The notes under the pieces: model-generated
Told to the model about the DNA's origin: nothing
Seen by the model: the letters and a program-made list of their open reading frames with translations, nothing else
Databases searched by the model: none
Part shown: positions 33,288-45,030 of the stretch, piece after piece
Position numbering within the stretch: the first letter of the stretch is position 1
How the letters are laid out: each line of letters starts with the position of its first letter
From: Pectobacterium fontis
Lineage (GTDB): Bacteria > Pseudomonadota > Gammaproteobacteria > Enterobacterales > Enterobacteriaceae
Assembly: GCF_000803215.1 (NCBI RefSeq)
Contig: NZ_JSXC01000018.1
Location: 62,001 to 126,000 of the forward strand
DNA: 64,000 bases
Reading direction: 5' to 3'
Made by a program: the position numbers and the translations under genes

Positions 33288-33830
33288 TCTTAGGTTGGAT
33301 AAACTAGTGCAGGTTGATTATGTGGTTTTTTGTCATGCCTTATATTGTTTGTGTAGTTTACATCACTGGATTGTCGGCTTCATATTAGGTAAAAATATTT
33401 ATTTGTGATTGTTTTTTATACTTTTACGCTACTTTATTTCTGTTCGATAAGTTTTTCGTTTTTTTATCGTGAGAATGGATTTAAAAACATTTAAAATCAA
33501 TAGGTTGTGTTTTTTCTGGTGCGTGATGTTCTTACGAGGGGCTAATCGATACGGTATGATGCTGCCTGCGCGCGCAGGCCTTGGTATTCAAGGTGTGCGC
33601 TCTGATGAGACTATTCTGAAAATCTTATGTCTTTGGTATCAGCTTGTGACAATAAAAATAATCGAGATATTGGGATTAGTGGTTATAGGTTTGCAATGTC
33701 CCCGTTTTTCTATAATTTTCTCTCAAATTATCATGGTGTTAATCTTTGCTGATTTTGCCCCCTTATTCTTTTTACCTCTATGTCGGCTTTCATTCATGCA
33801 GGAATAATCCCACAGCGCGTCGGCTCTGGC
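33288..33830. other. AT-rich gap upstream of the dcw cluster
   Basis: About 540 bp, clearly richer in A+T than its neighbours. A 112-codon frame (33469-33807) is present but has no ribosome binding site, odd composition (Cys, Phe, Ile-rich) and no family I recognise, so I do not call it a gene. E. coli also has a long gap before mraZ. Confidence 0.5.
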
Positions 33831-33860
33831 TTGACAAGGTTTTCATACCCTCCGTACACT
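33831..33860 (+). promoter_or_regulatory. dcw cluster promoter (Pmra)
   Basis: TTGACA (33831-33836), 18-bp spacer and TACACT (33855-33860), 62 bp before the mraZ ATG. It matches the position and sequence type of the E. coli mra promoter, which drives mraZ through ftsW and beyond. Confidence 0.85.
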
Positions 33861-33868
33861 CTTAAAGG

Positions 33869-33893
33869 TGGGATTTTGTGGGGTAAAGTGGTG
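33869..33893 (+). promoter_or_regulatory. MraZ operator repeats
   Basis: TGGGA, TGGGG and TGGTG spaced by five bases (TTTTG, TAAAG). MraZ binds three direct TGGGN repeats with 5-nt spacing in E. coli. They lie just downstream of the promoter, so MraZ should repress its own operon. The third repeat is degenerate. Confidence 0.82.
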
Positions 33894-33921
33894 AAAAAGG
33901 TTATGGAGGGGTAATTCAGGT

Positions 33922-34380
33922 ATGTTTCGTGGGGCTACGCTGGTTAACCTCGACAGTAAAGGGCGCCTTGCTGTGCCTACCCGATATCGGGAAATACTGA
34001 ATGAGGAATCGCAAGGTCAAATGGTTTGTACTATTGACCTGCATCAGCCATGCCTGCTGCTTTATCCCTTACCTGAATGGGAAATCATTGAACAAAAATT
34101 GTCTCGCTTGTCGAGTATGAACCCTGCTGAACGTCGTATTCAGCGTTTGTTATTGGGGCATGCCAGCGAGTGCCAAATGGACAGTGCAGGGCGTTTGTTG
34201 ATTGCGAATACGTTAAGGCAACATGCAGACCTCAAAAAAGAAGTGATGCTAGTCGGGCAGTTCAACAAGTTTGAACTGTGGGATGAACAGACTTGGTATC
34301 AACAGGTCAGGGATGATATTGACGCTGAACAATCGACTCAGGAACCCTTATCTGAGCGGTTGCAGGACCTATCGCTATAG
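33922..34380 (+). CDS. mraZ: Transcriptional regulator MraZ
   Basis: 152 aa, as in E. coli. Two SpoVT/AbrB-like repeats, each with a DxxGR core ([15 protein letters not shown] near residue 10 and [16 protein letters not shown] near residue 83), are the hallmark of MraZ, which assembles into rings on DNA. It opens the dcw cluster and represses it through the upstream TGGGN repeats; its overproduction is toxic in E. coli unless RsmH is also raised. rsmH follows after 2 bp. Confidence 0.96.
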   Translation: MFRGATLVNLDSKGRLAVPTRYREILNEESQGQMVCTIDLHQPCLLLYPLPEWEIIEQKLSRLSSMNPAERRIQRLLLGHASECQMDSAGRLLIANTLRQHADLKKEVMLVGQFNKFELWDEQTWYQQVRDDIDAEQSTQEPLSERLQDLSL

Positions 34381-34382
34381 TC

Positions 34383-35327
34383 ATGCTGGAAAATTATAAA
34401 CATACCACCGTCCTGCTGGATGAGGCAGTTAATGGCCTGAACATTCGCAGCGGCGGCATATACATTGACGGCACATTTGGCCGTGGTGGTCATTCTCGTC
34501 TGATTCTTTCCCAACTGGGGCCGGAAGGGCGTCTGTTAGCTATCGATCGCGATCCTCAGGCCATCGACGCCGCCAAATCAATTGACGATCCTCGTTTTTC
34601 TATTATTCACGGTCCCTTTTCCGCGATGGCGGAGTATGTCGCGGAACTCGGGTTGACCGGGCGTATCGATGGCGTGCTGCTCGATCTTGGCGTGTCCTCC
34701 CCTCAGCTTGATGACCCTGAGCGCGGGTTTTCGTTTATGCGCGATGGCCCTCTGGATATGCGTATGGATCCGACGCGTGGTCTGTCTGCTGCCGAATGGC
34801 TGATGAAAGCGGAAGTGGATGACATTGTCTGGGTGTTGAAAACATTTGGTGAAGAGCGTTTTGCCAAGCGGATTGCCCGCGCCATTGTGGAACGTAACCG
34901 TACTGAGCCGATGACGCGAACAAAAGAGCTGGCTGAATTGATCGCCGCTGCCAGCCCCGTCAGAGAAAAGCATAAGCACCCGGCGACGCGCAGTTTTCAG
35001 GCGATCCGCATTTATATCAATAGCGAACTGGAAGAGATCGAGCGGGCGTTGGAAGGTGCACTGAGCGTACTGGCTCCGCAGGGGCGTCTGTCGGTGATCA
35101 GCTTCCACTCGTTAGAAGATCGTATCGTGAAACGGTTTATTCGCCATCAGAGCCGTGGGCCACAGGTGCCTGCTGGCCTGCCGTTAACGGAAGAACAATT
35201 GCGCAGTCAAGGTGGACAAACGTTAAAAGCCGTTGGAAAGAAGCTGATGCCTTCGGAAGAAGAAGTGGCAGAAAATCCACGCGCGCGCAGCTCCGTACTG
35301 CGGTTCGCTGAGAGACTACCAGCATGA
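34383..35327 (+). CDS. rsmH: 16S rRNA m4C1402 methyltransferase RsmH (MraW)
   Basis: 314 aa (E. coli 313). Adds the N4-methyl group to C1402 of 16S rRNA using S-adenosylmethionine. The AdoMet-binding motif [16 protein letters not shown] is near residue 27, and the motif [18 protein letters not shown] is diagnostic. Its stop overlaps the ftsL ATG (ATGA). Confidence 0.97.
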   Translation: MLENYKHTTVLLDEAVNGLNIRSGGIYIDGTFGRGGHSRLILSQLGPEGRLLAIDRDPQAIDAAKSIDDPRFSIIHGPFSAMAEYVAELGLTGRIDGVLLDLGVSSPQLDDPERGFSFMRDGPLDMRMDPTRGLSAAEWLMKAEVDDIVWVLKTFGEERFAKRIARAIVERNRTEPMTRTKELAELIAAASPVREKHKHPATRSFQAIRIYINSELEEIERALEGALSVLAPQGRLSVISFHSLEDRIVKRFIRHQSRGPQVPAGLPLTEEQLRSQGGQTLKAVGKKLMPSEEEVAENPRARSSVLRFAERLPA

Positions 35328-35644
35328 TCGGTAATGAACGGCATACGCTGGTTGGCGTCATCGGTGAGGATCTGCTGCGTAATGCCAAGCTCCCGGTATT
35401 GCTGATGGTTGCCGTACTCGTTTCTGCGGTTTTTGTGGTCACCACGGCGCATAAGACGCGCTTACTGACAGCAGAGCGCGAGCAACTTCTTCTGGAGCGT
35501 GATGCGTTGGATATCGAATGGCGAAACCTGATCCTGGAGGAAAACTCTTTGGGGGATCATAGCCGCGTTGAGCGGATCGCGACGGAAAAATTGCAAATGG
35601 GGCATGTTGATCCGTCACAGGAAAATATTGTGGTTAAGCAATGA
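35324..35644 (+). CDS. ftsL: Cell division protein FtsL
   Basis: 106 aa bitopic inner-membrane protein: short cytoplasmic N-terminus, one membrane segment ([20 protein letters not shown], residues about 25-44) and a periplasmic coiled coil ([20 protein letters not shown]). The C-terminus [20 protein letters not shown] is nearly the same as in E. coli. FtsL joins FtsB and FtsQ and signals to FtsWI. It is about 15 residues shorter at the N-terminus than E. coli FtsL; the ATG overlaps the rsmH stop, which supports the start. Confidence 0.95.
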   Translation: MIGNERHTLVGVIGEDLLRNAKLPVLLMVAVLVSAVFVVTTAHKTRLLTAEREQLLLERDALDIEWRNLILEENSLGDHSRVERIATEKLQMGHVDPSQENIVVKQ

Positions 35645-35667
35645 ACTAAATAGGCAACCAGCGAAGC

Positions 35668-37431
35668 ATGAAAGCAGCCCGTACAGGAAAGTTAAAGCGC
35701 CAGGAAGATCAAGCCAGCTTTGTTAGCTGGCGTTTTGCGTTGCTTTGCGGCTGTATCCTGCTTGCGATGGCTGGCTTGATGGCGCGTGCGGCTTATCTCC
35801 AGGTCATCAATCCTGACAAGCTGGTGCGCGAAGGGGATATGCGTTCCCTACGCGTGCAGGAAGTTCCAACGGCGCGCGGTATGATCAGCGATCGGGCTGG
35901 TCGCCCTTTGGCCGTCAGCGTGCCGGTTAATGCCGTTTGGGCCGATCCGAAAGAAGTGAACGATCGCGGTGGCATTACGTTGGATACGCGCTGGAAAGCC
36001 CTTTCCGACGCGCTTGATATCCCGTTGGATCAGTTGGCAACGAAGATCAATGCCAACCCTAAAGGTCGCTTTGTCTATCTCGCTCGTCAGGTCAATCCGG
36101 CTATTGGTGAATACGTCCATAAGCTGAAACTGCCGGGCATTAATCTGCGGCAGGAATCTCGCCGCTACTATCCTTCTGGGCAAGTAACCTCTCACCTCAT
36201 CGGTTTCACCAATATCGATGGACAGGGTATTGAAGGGGTTGAGAAAAGTTTTGACCGCTGGCTGACTGGGCAACCCGGCGAACGTACCGTGCGTAAAGAC
36301 CGGTTTGGCCGTGTGATTGAGGATATTTCCTCCGTTGATAGTCAGGCTGCACATAATTTGGCGCTCAGTATTGATGAACGCTTGCAGGCGCTGGTCTACC
36401 GTGAACTCAACAACGCGGTTGCCTTTAACAAAGCCGAGTCAGGAACCGCCGTACTGGTTGATGTTAATACCGGTGAAGTGCTGGCGATGGCGAATAGTCC
36501 GTCTTATAACCCGAACAATCTGGCGGATACGCCGAAAGATATTATGCGTAACCGTGCTATCACCGATATCTTCGAACCGGGTTCTACGGTGAAACCGATG
36601 GTAGTGATGACAGCGTTGCAGCGTGGTGTCATCAAAGAGAATAGTGTGCTCAATACGCTTCCTTACTATGTCAATGGCCATGAAATCAAAGATGTGGCGC
36701 GCTACAGCGAATTGACGTTAACGGGAGTACTTCAGAAATCGAGTAACGTCGGTGTTTCCAGACTGGCGTTAGCGATGCCTTCCTCTGCGTTAGTGGATAC
36801 CTACGCGCGCTTTGGGTTAGGAAAAGCGACCAATTTGGGGTTGGTCGGAGAAAGCAGTGGCTTATATCCTCAAAAACAACGGTGGTCTGACATAGAGAGG
36901 GCCACCTTTTCTTTCGGCTACGGGCTGATGGTAACACCGTTACAGTTAGCGCGAGTCTATGCCACAATCGGCAGTTTCGGTATTTATCGTCCTCTGTCGA
37001 TTACCAAAGTCGATCCCCCCGTTCCTGGCGAGCGTGTCTTCCCTGAAGCGTTGGTACGCTCTGTGGTGCACATGATGGAAAGCGTGGCGCTACCGGGCGG
37101 CGGCGGTACTAAGGCAGCCATCAAAGGTTATCGTATCGCGATTAAAACCGGTACGGCCAAGAAAGTCGGGCCGGATGGGAAATACATCAACAAATATATT
37201 GCCTATACCGCGGGCGTAGCTCCAGCCAGTAACCCACGTTTTGCTCTGGTCGTTGTGATTAACGATCCACAGGCAGGGAAGTATTACGGTGGCGCAGTTT
37301 CTGCGCCAATCTTTGGCGCCATTATGGGGGGCGTTCTGCGTACGATGAATATCGAACCGGATGCGTTACCGACGGGCGACAAAAATGAGTTTGTAATTAA
37401 TAGAGAAGAGGGATCAGGTGGCAGATCGTAA
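35668..37431 (+). CDS. ftsI: Septal peptidoglycan transpeptidase FtsI (PBP3)
   Basis: 587 aa (E. coli 588). Cytoplasmic tail, one membrane anchor ([21 protein letters not shown]), pedestal domain and penicillin-binding transpeptidase domain. The active-site motifs are STVK (Ser near residue 306), SSN (KSSNVGVS) and KTGT ([10 protein letters not shown]). It cross-links septal peptidoglycan with the glycosyltransferase FtsW and is the target of aztreonam and cephalexin. The end overlaps murE by 14 bp. Confidence 0.97.
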   Translation: MKAARTGKLKRQEDQASFVSWRFALLCGCILLAMAGLMARAAYLQVINPDKLVREGDMRSLRVQEVPTARGMISDRAGRPLAVSVPVNAVWADPKEVNDRGGITLDTRWKALSDALDIPLDQLATKINANPKGRFVYLARQVNPAIGEYVHKLKLPGINLRQESRRYYPSGQVTSHLIGFTNIDGQGIEGVEKSFDRWLTGQPGERTVRKDRFGRVIEDISSVDSQAAHNLALSIDERLQALVYRELNNAVAFNKAESGTAVLVDVNTGEVLAMANSPSYNPNNLADTPKDIMRNRAITDIFEPGSTVKPMVVMTALQRGVIKENSVLNTLPYYVNGHEIKDVARYSELTLTGVLQKSSNVGVSRLALAMPSSALVDTYARFGLGKATNLGLVGESSGLYPQKQRWSDIERATFSFGYGLMVTPLQLARVYATIGSFGIYRPLSITKVDPPVPGERVFPEALVRSVVHMMESVALPGGGGTKAAIKGYRIAIKTGTAKKVGPDGKYINKYIAYTAGVAPASNPRFALVVVINDPQAGKYYGGAVSAPIFGAIMGGVLRTMNIEPDALPTGDKNEFVINREEGSGGRS

Positions 37432-38923
37432 TTTGCGCGATTTACTTGCGCCGTGGGTGCAAGACACTCCGGCATGCGCGCTGCGGGAAATGACATTAGA
37501 CAGCCGCGTCGCGGCTGCCGGGGATCTGTTTGTCGCGATTGTCGGACACAAAACAGATGGACGGCGCTATATTCCGCAGGCCATTGCGCAAGGCGTAGCA
37601 GCGATTGTTGCCGAAGCAGAAGGTGAGACGGCTGATGGCTCGGTGCGCGAAATGCACGGCGTGCCAGTGGTGTATCTCAGTAATCTGAACCAGCGACTTT
37701 CCGCGTTGGCGGGCCGTTTTTATCAGCAGCCGGCGGAGAAGTTACAGCTAATTGGTGTAACGGGAACCAACGGAAAAACGACAACGACCCAGCTTTTGGC
37801 ACAGTGGAGCCAGGCGTTAGGCGAAACAAGTGCAGTGATGGGCACCGTTGGCAATGGCCTGTTAGGGCGGGCGATTCCAACAGAGAATACGACGGGTTCC
37901 GCTGTCGATGTCCAGCAGGTACTGAGCCATTTGGTAGAACAAGGTGCGACGTTTGCCGCCATGGAAGTCTCTTCCCATGGGTTGGTGCAGCATCGCGTAG
38001 CCGCGCTGCCGTTTGCGGCGGCGGTGTTCACTAACCTGAGCCGTGACCATCTGGATTACCACGGCGATATGGAAAGTTATGAAGCAGCCAAATGGACGTT
38101 GTTCGCCGAGCATCGCGTGGGGCAGATGATTATCAATGCCGATGATGAAGTCGGATTGCGCTGGCTGGCGAAATTGCCGGATGCCGTTGCGGTAACCATG
38201 GAAACCTCTCCTCTTCTTAAAAGTAAGCTGGTTCCCGGCTGCCGCGGGCGCTGGCTGAAAGCCACACAGATTGATTATCACGATAACGGTGCCTCGATTG
38301 CGTTTGATTCAAGCTGGGGACACGGTGAAATTGAAAGTCGCCTGATGGGGGCGTTTAACGTCAGCAATATGCTGTTGGCGCTGGCAACGCTACTGTCTCT
38401 TGGCTACCCACTTGATAAGTTGGTTATCGCAGGATCTCAACTGCAACCTGTGTGCGGTCGCATGGAAGTTTTCCATGCGGAAGGGAAACCAACGGTGGTG
38501 GTTGATTACGCTCACACGCCGGATGCGCTGGAAAAAGCGCTTGAAGCGATGCGTTTGCACTGCCAGGGGAAACTCTGGTGCGTGTTTGGCTGCGGTGGCG
38601 ATCGCGATAAAGGTAAGCGCCCACTTATGGGGGGCATCGCGGAACAACTGGCCGATCGTGTTGTGATCACGGATGATAACCCGCGTAGTGAAGAGCCTCA
38701 GGCGATCGTGGCGGATATTCTCTCCGGGCTGCTGGATGCTGGACGGGTGCAGGTGATTCATGGACGTGCTGAAGCTGTCACCAGCGCGATCATGCAGGCG
38801 CAGGAAAATGACGTAGTGCTGATTGCGGGTAAAGGACACGAAGATTATCAACTGGTTGGCAATCAGCGTCTTGATTATTCCGATCGTATCACCGTTGCTC
38901 GCCTGCTGGGGGTGATTGCATGA
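37418..38923 (+). CDS. murE: UDP-MurNAc-Ala-Glu:meso-DAP ligase MurE
   Basis: 501 aa from GTG 37418 (E. coli 495). Mur ligase with ATP-binding [15 protein letters not shown] (near residue 110). The motif DDNPRSEEP marks a meso-diaminopimelate-specific enzyme, as expected in a Gram-negative. It adds the third residue of the stem peptide in the cytoplasm. It starts within the end of ftsI and overlaps murF by 4 bp. Confidence 0.97.
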   Translation: MADRNLRDLLAPWVQDTPACALREMTLDSRVAAAGDLFVAIVGHKTDGRRYIPQAIAQGVAAIVAEAEGETADGSVREMHGVPVVYLSNLNQRLSALAGRFYQQPAEKLQLIGVTGTNGKTTTTQLLAQWSQALGETSAVMGTVGNGLLGRAIPTENTTGSAVDVQQVLSHLVEQGATFAAMEVSSHGLVQHRVAALPFAAAVFTNLSRDHLDYHGDMESYEAAKWTLFAEHRVGQMIINADDEVGLRWLAKLPDAVAVTMETSPLLKSKLVPGCRGRWLKATQIDYHDNGASIAFDSSWGHGEIESRLMGAFNVSNMLLALATLLSLGYPLDKLVIAGSQLQPVCGRMEVFHAEGKPTVVVDYAHTPDALEKALEAMRLHCQGKLWCVFGCGGDRDKGKRPLMGGIAEQLADRVVITDDNPRSEEPQAIVADILSGLLDAGRVQVIHGRAEAVTSAIMQAQENDVVLIAGKGHEDYQLVGNQRLDYSDRITVARLLGVIA

Positions 38924-40281
38924 TTCGCGTCTCCTTACAGCAGCTTGCTACGGCGCTGAATGCGCAACTGATCGGTGAAAGTATTGATATTGAAGATGTT
39001 TCAACCGATACGCGTAAGCTGTCATCAGGTTGTTTGTTTGTCGCGCTGAAAGGCGGGAAATTTGATGCGCATGATTACGCGGCTGATGCGGTAAAAGGCG
39101 GCGCGGCGGCCCTGTTGGTCAGTAAGCACTTACCTGTCGATGTGCCGCAGTTGCTCGTCAGCGATACACGTTTGGCGTTGGGGCAATTGGGCGGTTGGGT
39201 TCGCCAGCAGTCAACGGCGCGTGTTGTCGCTCTGACAGGCTCTTCCGGTAAAACCTCGGTTAAAGAGATGACGGCGGCGATTCTACGCCAGTGCGGCTCC
39301 GTACTGTATACCGCTGGTAACTTTAACAACGACATCGGCGTGCCGCTCACTCTGCTACGCCTCACGGCGGAACACCAGTTTGCGGTGATTGAGTTAGGGG
39401 CGAATCACATTGGTGAGATTGCCTATACCACTGATTTAGTGCGGCCAGAAAGCGCGCTGGTCAATAACTTAGCCGCTGCGCATCTGGAAGGGTTTGGTTC
39501 ATTGTCCGGTGTGGCACAGGCGAAAGGTGAGATTTTTGCAGGTTTGCCAGTAGACGGTGTGGCGATCGTGAATGCGGATAGCAACGATTTCCCGCACTGG
39601 CAGGTGATGTTGAATCATAAAACGGTCTGGCGTTTTTCACCACAGGCTGGTTGTGACATCGACTTTTTTGCCAGTGACGTAGCGGTTCTAGCGCAAGGCA
39701 CGCGTTTTACTCTGCACACGCCGTTTGGCGAAACGCCGGTTCTGCTGCCTTTACCGGGGCGGCATAACATCTCGAATGCACTGGCGGCGGCGTCGTTGGC
39801 GCTGTCTGTTGGCGCGACGCTGGAAGCCGTTAAAGCCGGATTATCCCAGCTTCAGGCGGTGCCGGGGCGGTTGTTCCCGATTGCGTTGTCTGAAGGCAAG
39901 CTGCTGTTGGATGACAGTTACAACGCGAATGTGGGTTCGATGACCGCGGCGGCACAGGTGTTGGCGGAAATGCCGGGCTACCGCGTTATGGTCGTCGGTG
40001 ATATGGGCGAACTGGGGGATGACGCGCCAGAGTGTCATCGTCAGGTGGGCGAAGCGGCGCGTGCTGCGGGCATTGATCGCGTATTGAGTGTGGGAAGATT
40101 GAGTGAATTGATCGGCACTGCCAGCGGCAATGGTGAGCATTTTGAGGATAAAGCCGCACTGGTTTCACGTTTGAAGGTGCTGATGTCAGAACATAACGTC
40201 ATCAGCGTATTGGTAAAAGGCTCACGCAGTGCTGCGATGGAGCAGGTTGTACATGCATTACAGGAGAATGCGCAATGTTAG
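38920..40281 (+). CDS. murF: UDP-MurNAc-tripeptide:D-Ala-D-Ala ligase MurF
   Basis: 453 aa (E. coli 452). Mur ligase with [19 protein letters not shown] (ATP loop near residue 107), [12 protein letters not shown] and [11 protein letters not shown]. It adds the D-Ala-D-Ala dipeptide made by DdlB, encoded later in the cluster. It overlaps murE by 4 bp and mraY by 7 bp. Confidence 0.97.
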   Translation: MIRVSLQQLATALNAQLIGESIDIEDVSTDTRKLSSGCLFVALKGGKFDAHDYAADAVKGGAAALLVSKHLPVDVPQLLVSDTRLALGQLGGWVRQQSTARVVALTGSSGKTSVKEMTAAILRQCGSVLYTAGNFNNDIGVPLTLLRLTAEHQFAVIELGANHIGEIAYTTDLVRPESALVNNLAAAHLEGFGSLSGVAQAKGEIFAGLPVDGVAIVNADSNDFPHWQVMLNHKTVWRFSPQAGCDIDFFASDVAVLAQGTRFTLHTPFGETPVLLPLPGRHNISNALAAASLALSVGATLEAVKAGLSQLQAVPGRLFPIALSEGKLLLDDSYNANVGSMTAAAQVLAEMPGYRVMVVGDMGELGDDAPECHRQVGEAARAAGIDRVLSVGRLSELIGTASGNGEHFEDKAALVSRLKVLMSEHNVISVLVKGSRSAAMEQVVHALQENAQC

Positions 40282-41357
40282 TCTGGCTGGCCGAACATTT
40301 GGCCAAACTTTATACCGGCTTTAACGTCTTTTCTTATTTGACGTTCCGCGCCATTGTCAGCCTGCTGACCGCATTGGTTATTTCCTTATGGATGGGGCCA
40401 CATATGATCGCCTGGCTGCAACGGTTGCAGATTGGGCAGGTGGTACGCAACGAAGGGCCTGAATCACATTTCAGCAAGCGCGGCACCCCAACAATGGGCG
40501 GCGTGATGATCCTGGTGGCGATTATCGTTTCTGTTTTGATGTGGGCGAACCTGTCTAACCCGTATGTCTGGTGCGTACTGCTGGTATTAGCAGGCTACGG
40601 TGCGGTCGGTTTTGTTGATGATTACCGCAAAGTGGTGCGTAAGGATACCAAGGGGTTGATTGCCCGTTGGAAATATTTCTGGCAGTCAGTGATAGCGCTC
40701 GTGGTGGCTTTCAGCATGTATTCCATCGGTAAAGATACATCGGCTACACAACTTGTTGTGCCGTTCTTTAAAGATGTGATGCCGCAATTAGGCCTGCTCT
40801 ATGTCGTGTTGGCCTACTTTGTGATTGTCGGCACCAGTAATGCCGTCAACCTGACCGATGGTCTGGACGGGTTGGCGATCATGCCGACTGTGTTTGTCGC
40901 TGCGGGCTTTGCGCTGGTGGCATGGGCCACAGGGAACATGAATTTTGCCGGTTACCTGCATATTCCGTATATCCGTCATGCCAGTGAGTTAGTGATTGTC
41001 TGCACCGCGATTGTTGGCGCGGGGCTGGGGTTCCTGTGGTTTAACACCTATCCGGCGCAGGTCTTCATGGGCGACGTCGGTTCTCTGGCGCTGGGCGGTG
41101 CACTGGGGACAATCGCGGTTCTGCTGCGTCAGGAATTTTTGTTAGTAATTATGGGCGGTGTTTTTGTGGTCGAAACGCTGTCGGTGATTCTGCAAGTCGG
41201 GTCCTTTAAGTTGCGTGGGCAGCGGATCTTCCGTATGGCTCCGATTCATCATCATTATGAACTTAAGGGCTGGCCGGAACCGCGTGTGATTGTGCGCTTC
41301 TGGATTATTTCGTTGATGCTGGTGCTGATTGGCCTGGCAACGCTGAAGGTACGGTAA
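40275..41357 (+). CDS. mraY: Phospho-MurNAc-pentapeptide translocase MraY
   Basis: 360 aa, the E. coli length, with about ten membrane segments. It transfers phospho-MurNAc-pentapeptide to undecaprenyl phosphate, making lipid I. Conserved catalytic regions: [35 protein letters not shown] and [15 protein letters not shown]. Confidence 0.98.
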   Translation: MLVWLAEHLAKLYTGFNVFSYLTFRAIVSLLTALVISLWMGPHMIAWLQRLQIGQVVRNEGPESHFSKRGTPTMGGVMILVAIIVSVLMWANLSNPYVWCVLLVLAGYGAVGFVDDYRKVVRKDTKGLIARWKYFWQSVIALVVAFSMYSIGKDTSATQLVVPFFKDVMPQLGLLYVVLAYFVIVGTSNAVNLTDGLDGLAIMPTVFVAAGFALVAWATGNMNFAGYLHIPYIRHASELVIVCTAIVGAGLGFLWFNTYPAQVFMGDVGSLALGGALGTIAVLLRQEFLLVIMGGVFVVETLSVILQVGSFKLRGQRIFRMAPIHHHYELKGWPEPRVIVRFWIISLMLVLIGLATLKVR

Positions 41358-41360
41358 GAC

Positions 41361-42677
41361 ATGGTGGACTATCAGGGTAAAAAAGTCGTCATTATCGGGT
41401 TGGGTCTGACCGGGCTCTCCTGTGTTGATTTCTTTCTCGCGCGCGATGTCGTACCGCGCGTGGTGGATACCCGTATCAGTCCACCGGGTTTGGATAAGCT
41501 GCCGGAACAGGTGGAACGGCATCTCGGTAGCCTGAATGAAGACTGGCTGATGAGTGCGGATTTGATTGTTGCCAGCCCCGGAGTGGCATTGGCGACACCG
41601 ATTCTGTGTGATGCTGCTGACGCAGGTATTGAGATCGTCGGCGATATCGAATTGTTTTGTCGTGAAGCGCAGGCACCGATTGTGGCGATTACCGGTTCGA
41701 ATGGTAAAAGCACCGTCACCACGCTGGTTGGTGACATGGCACGGGCGGCTGGGTGGCAGGTGGGTGTCGGTGGCAATATTGGTTTGCCCGCGCTGCAACT
41801 GCTGGAACGGCCCGCGCAACTTTATGTCTTGGAGCTGTCGAGTTTCCAACTGGAAACGACGAGTAGCCTGCATGCGGCGGCGGCCACTATCCTGAACGTG
41901 ACGGAAGATCACACTAATCGTTATCCGTTTGGTTTGCAGCAGTATCGGGCGGCGAAATTGCGTATTTATGAGCACGCCGATTTGTGTGTTGTGAATGCTG
42001 ATGATGCGTTGACCATGCCGATTCGTGGCGCGGATGCGCGTTGCCGCAGTTTTGGTGTTGATGTGGGTGATTATCATCTTAATCAGCAACAGGGAGAAAC
42101 CTGGCTGCGAGTGGACGGTGAACGCGTGCTAAACACCCGTGAAATCAAGCTGGTCGGGCAGCACAACTACACGAATGCCTTGGCAGCATTGGCGTTGGCG
42201 GATGCCGTAAAAATTCCACGAACTTCTGCGCTGATGGCATTGACGACATTTACCGGGCTGCCACACCGTTTTCAACTGGCCTTTGAGCACAACGGCGTGC
42301 GTTGGATCAATGATTCCAAAGCCACCAATGTGGGCAGCACCGAGGCCGCATTGAGCGGTTTAGCGGTAGAAGGCACGTTGCATCTGCTGTTAGGCGGTGA
42401 CGGAAAATCTGCCGATTTCTCACCGCTGGTGCCGTATTTACAAGGCGAACGCATCCGTTTGTATTGTTTTGGTCGTGATGGGCAACAGTTGGCTGCACTG
42501 CGCCCGGATGTTGCCGAACAAACGGAAACGATGGAGCAAGCGATGCGTGTCATTGCTGAGCGCGTGAAGCCAGGTGATATGGTGTTGCTGTCACCCGCCT
42601 GCGCCAGTCTGGATCAGTTCCGCAGTTTTGAACAACGAGGTGATGAATTTGCCTGTTTGGCGGAGGAGTTGGGCTGA
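41361..42677 (+). CDS. murD: UDP-MurNAc-Ala:D-Glu ligase MurD
   Basis: 438 aa, the E. coli length. N-terminal Rossmann domain ([19 protein letters not shown]), ATP loop [17 protein letters not shown] (near residue 110) and C-terminal ligand domain. It adds D-glutamate as the second stem residue. The final G of its TGA is also the last base shared with the ftsW ATG (1-bp overlap). Confidence 0.97.
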   Translation: MVDYQGKKVVIIGLGLTGLSCVDFFLARDVVPRVVDTRISPPGLDKLPEQVERHLGSLNEDWLMSADLIVASPGVALATPILCDAADAGIEIVGDIELFCREAQAPIVAITGSNGKSTVTTLVGDMARAAGWQVGVGGNIGLPALQLLERPAQLYVLELSSFQLETTSSLHAAAATILNVTEDHTNRYPFGLQQYRAAKLRIYEHADLCVVNADDALTMPIRGADARCRSFGVDVGDYHLNQQQGETWLRVDGERVLNTREIKLVGQHNYTNALAALALADAVKIPRTSALMALTTFTGLPHRFQLAFEHNGVRWINDSKATNVGSTEAALSGLAVEGTLHLLLGGDGKSADFSPLVPYLQGERIRLYCFGRDGQQLAALRPDVAEQTETMEQAMRVIAERVKPGDMVLLSPACASLDQFRSFEQRGDEFACLAEELG

Positions 42678-43879
42678 TGCGGTTTTTCGGGCTGGCGTTT
42701 ATCGAACGCATCAAAAGCTGGGTTATGGGAACGCGTGAAAGCGATACGCTCAGCGTGGTTTTGTATGACAGAACGTTGGTGTGGTTGACGCTTGGGCTTG
42801 CTGTGATTGGTTTTGTGATGGTGACGTCGGCGTCGATGCCTGTCGGGCAACGCCTTGCCAGCGACCCGTTTTTGTTCGCCAAGCGTGATGCGATTTACCT
42901 CGGGTTGGCTTTTGGCCTGTCGCTCATCACGCTACGCGTCCCGATGGAAATATGGCAACGCTACAGTCCGGTGCTACTCTTGCTCGCCATGGTCATGTTG
43001 CTGGTTGTCCTTGCCGTGGGAAGCTCAGTCAACGGTGCATCACGTTGGATTTCCCTTGGGCCATTGCGCATCCAGCCTGCTGAGTTATCCAAGCTGGCGC
43101 TGTTCTGTTACCTGTCCAGCTATATGGTGCGCAAAGTCGAGGAAGTGCGAAATAACTTTTGGGGATTTTGTAAACCGATGGGCGTGATGGTGGTGCTGGC
43201 GGTGCTGCTGCTGGCGCAGCCTGACCTCGGTACTGTGGTGGTGCTGTTTATTACGACGTTGGCGATGTTGTTTCTGGCGGGTGCCAAAATGTGGCAGTTT
43301 TTAGCGATCATCGGTTCCGGTGGGTTTGCCGTTGGTCTGCTGATTATTGCGGAGCCCTATCGTATGCGGCGTGTGACATCTTTCTGGAATCCATGGGATG
43401 ACCCATTCGGCGACGGTTACCAGTTAACACAATCTTTGATGGCGTTTGGTCGTGGTGAATTTTGGGGCCAGGGGCTGGGAAATTCAGTGCAGAAACTGGA
43501 ATACCTGCCAGAAGCACATACCGATTTCATTTTCTCTATTTTAGGTGAGGAACTGGGCTATATCGGTGTGGTTTTGGCGTTGTTAATGATATTCTTCGTC
43601 GCTTTTCGCGCGATGTCTATCGGGAAGCGGGCGCTGGAGATCGATCAGCGCTTTTCAGGCTTTCTGGCGTGTTCGATCGGTGTCTGGTTCAGTTTCCAGA
43701 CGCTGGTGAACGTAGGCGCAGCGGCGGGGATGCTACCGACAAAAGGGTTAACGTTGCCGTTGATCAGTTATGGCGGTTCGAGTTTGCTGATTATGTCGAC
43801 GGCAATCGTGCTGCTGTTACGCATTGATTTTGAAACACGTCTGACAAAAGCGCAGGCGTTTACGAGAGGTGCCCGATGA
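42677..43879 (+). CDS. ftsW: Septal peptidoglycan glycosyltransferase FtsW
   Basis: 400 aa SEDS protein with about ten membrane segments (E. coli 414; here the cytoplasmic N-terminus is shorter). It polymerises glycan strands from lipid II at the septum with FtsI. Conserved: [34 protein letters not shown] (the Asp of the catalytic region), [23 protein letters not shown] and [11 protein letters not shown]. The start overlaps murD by 1 bp and the end overlaps murG by 4 bp. Confidence 0.97.
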   Translation: MRFFGLAFIERIKSWVMGTRESDTLSVVLYDRTLVWLTLGLAVIGFVMVTSASMPVGQRLASDPFLFAKRDAIYLGLAFGLSLITLRVPMEIWQRYSPVLLLLAMVMLLVVLAVGSSVNGASRWISLGPLRIQPAELSKLALFCYLSSYMVRKVEEVRNNFWGFCKPMGVMVVLAVLLLAQPDLGTVVVLFITTLAMLFLAGAKMWQFLAIIGSGGFAVGLLIIAEPYRMRRVTSFWNPWDDPFGDGYQLTQSLMAFGRGEFWGQGLGNSVQKLEYLPEAHTDFIFSILGEELGYIGVVLALLMIFFVAFRAMSIGKRALEIDQRFSGFLACSIGVWFSFQTLVNVGAAAGMLPTKGLTLPLISYGGSSLLIMSTAIVLLLRIDFETRLTKAQAFTRGAR

Positions 43880-44967
43880 GTGGCGAAGGCAAGCGTTTGA
43901 TGGTGATGGCGGGCGGTACGGGTGGGCATGTCTTCCCCGGGCTGGCGGTTGCCCACCACCTGATGGCGCAGGGCTGGCAGGTTCGCTGGTTAGGTACGGC
44001 GGATCGTATGGAAGCCGATTTGGTGCCTAAGCATGGTATCGAGATTGATTTTATCCGCATTTCAGGTTTGCGCGGCAAAGGTATTCGGGCGCAGTTAAGC
44101 GCGCCGATTCGTATTTTTCAGGCCGTGCGTCAGGCGCGGGCGATTATGCGCCGCTACCAACCTGATGTGGTGCTGGGGATGGGCGGCTACGTTTCCGGCC
44201 CCGGAGGCCTGGCTGCCTGGCTGTGCGGGATACCTGTTGTACTGCATGAGCAGAATGGCATTGCCGGGTTGACCAACCGCTGGTTATCCCATATCGCCAA
44301 AAAAGTATTGCAGGCATTTCCGGGGGCGTTTCCTAAAGCGGATGTCGTGGGTAACCCGGTGAGAACCGATGTGCTGGCGTTGCCTGCGCCAGAAACACGA
44401 TTAGCCGATCGCTCAGGCCCGGTAAGGGTGCTGGTGGTAGGTGGGAGTCAGGGCGCAAGAGTGCTGAATCAAACCCTACCCGGCGTGGCGTCACAGTTAG
44501 GCGAGTGCGTGACGATTTGGCATCAGGTTGGTAAAGGCGCGCTATCCACCGTTCAGCAGGCGTATCAGGATGTTGGGCAGACGCAGCACAAGATTACCGA
44601 ATTTATTGATGATATGGCGGCCGCTTACGCCTGGGCTGATGTTGTCGTGTGCCGTTCTGGTGCCTTGACCGTCAGTGAAATTGCGGCGGCTGGATTACCA
44701 GCGCTGTTTGTGCCGTTTCAGCATAAAGATAGGCAGCAATACTGGAATGCGCTGCCGTTGGAAAAGGCTGGTGCGGCAAAAATTATTGAGCAGCCACAGT
44801 TCAATGTGGCTACCGTCAGCGAGGTGCTGTCCGGTTGGGACCGCGCCACTTTGCTGACGATGGCGCAAAAAGCCCGTGCAGTAGCGATTCCGGATGCAAC
44901 CGATCGGGTTGCGGCGGAAGTCAGTGCAGCAGCAGGCAGTCGGGCCACGCATGTGGCTCATGATTAA
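43876..44967 (+). CDS. murG: Lipid II synthase MurG
   Basis: 363 aa family 28 glycosyltransferase (E. coli 355). It adds GlcNAc from UDP-GlcNAc to lipid I on the inner face of the membrane. Motifs: [65 protein letters not shown] and the donor-binding [24 protein letters not shown]. Its ATG overlaps the ftsW stop. Confidence 0.97.
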   Translation: MSGEGKRLMVMAGGTGGHVFPGLAVAHHLMAQGWQVRWLGTADRMEADLVPKHGIEIDFIRISGLRGKGIRAQLSAPIRIFQAVRQARAIMRRYQPDVVLGMGGYVSGPGGLAAWLCGIPVVLHEQNGIAGLTNRWLSHIAKKVLQAFPGAFPKADVVGNPVRTDVLALPAPETRLADRSGPVRVLVVGGSQGARVLNQTLPGVASQLGECVTIWHQVGKGALSTVQQAYQDVGQTQHKITEFIDDMAAAYAWADVVVCRSGALTVSEIAAAGLPALFVPFQHKDRQQYWNALPLEKAGAAKIIEQPQFNVATVSEVLSGWDRATLLTMAQKARAVAIPDATDRVAAEVSAAAGSRATHVAHD

Positions 44968-45030
44968 TTAATACAGCGCGGTCGGGCAGAAGGCTGTGCG
45001 ACCACGCAACAAAGGTAGCGATAGAATAAC

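Noticed and set aside
33469-33807. 112-codon frame upstream of mraZ
   Set aside because: No ribosome binding site, unusual composition, A+T-rich non-coding setting and no known family.
41142-42089. 315-codon frame opposite mraY and murD
   Set aside because: Shadow of high-GC third-position coding bias; the plus-strand genes are certain.
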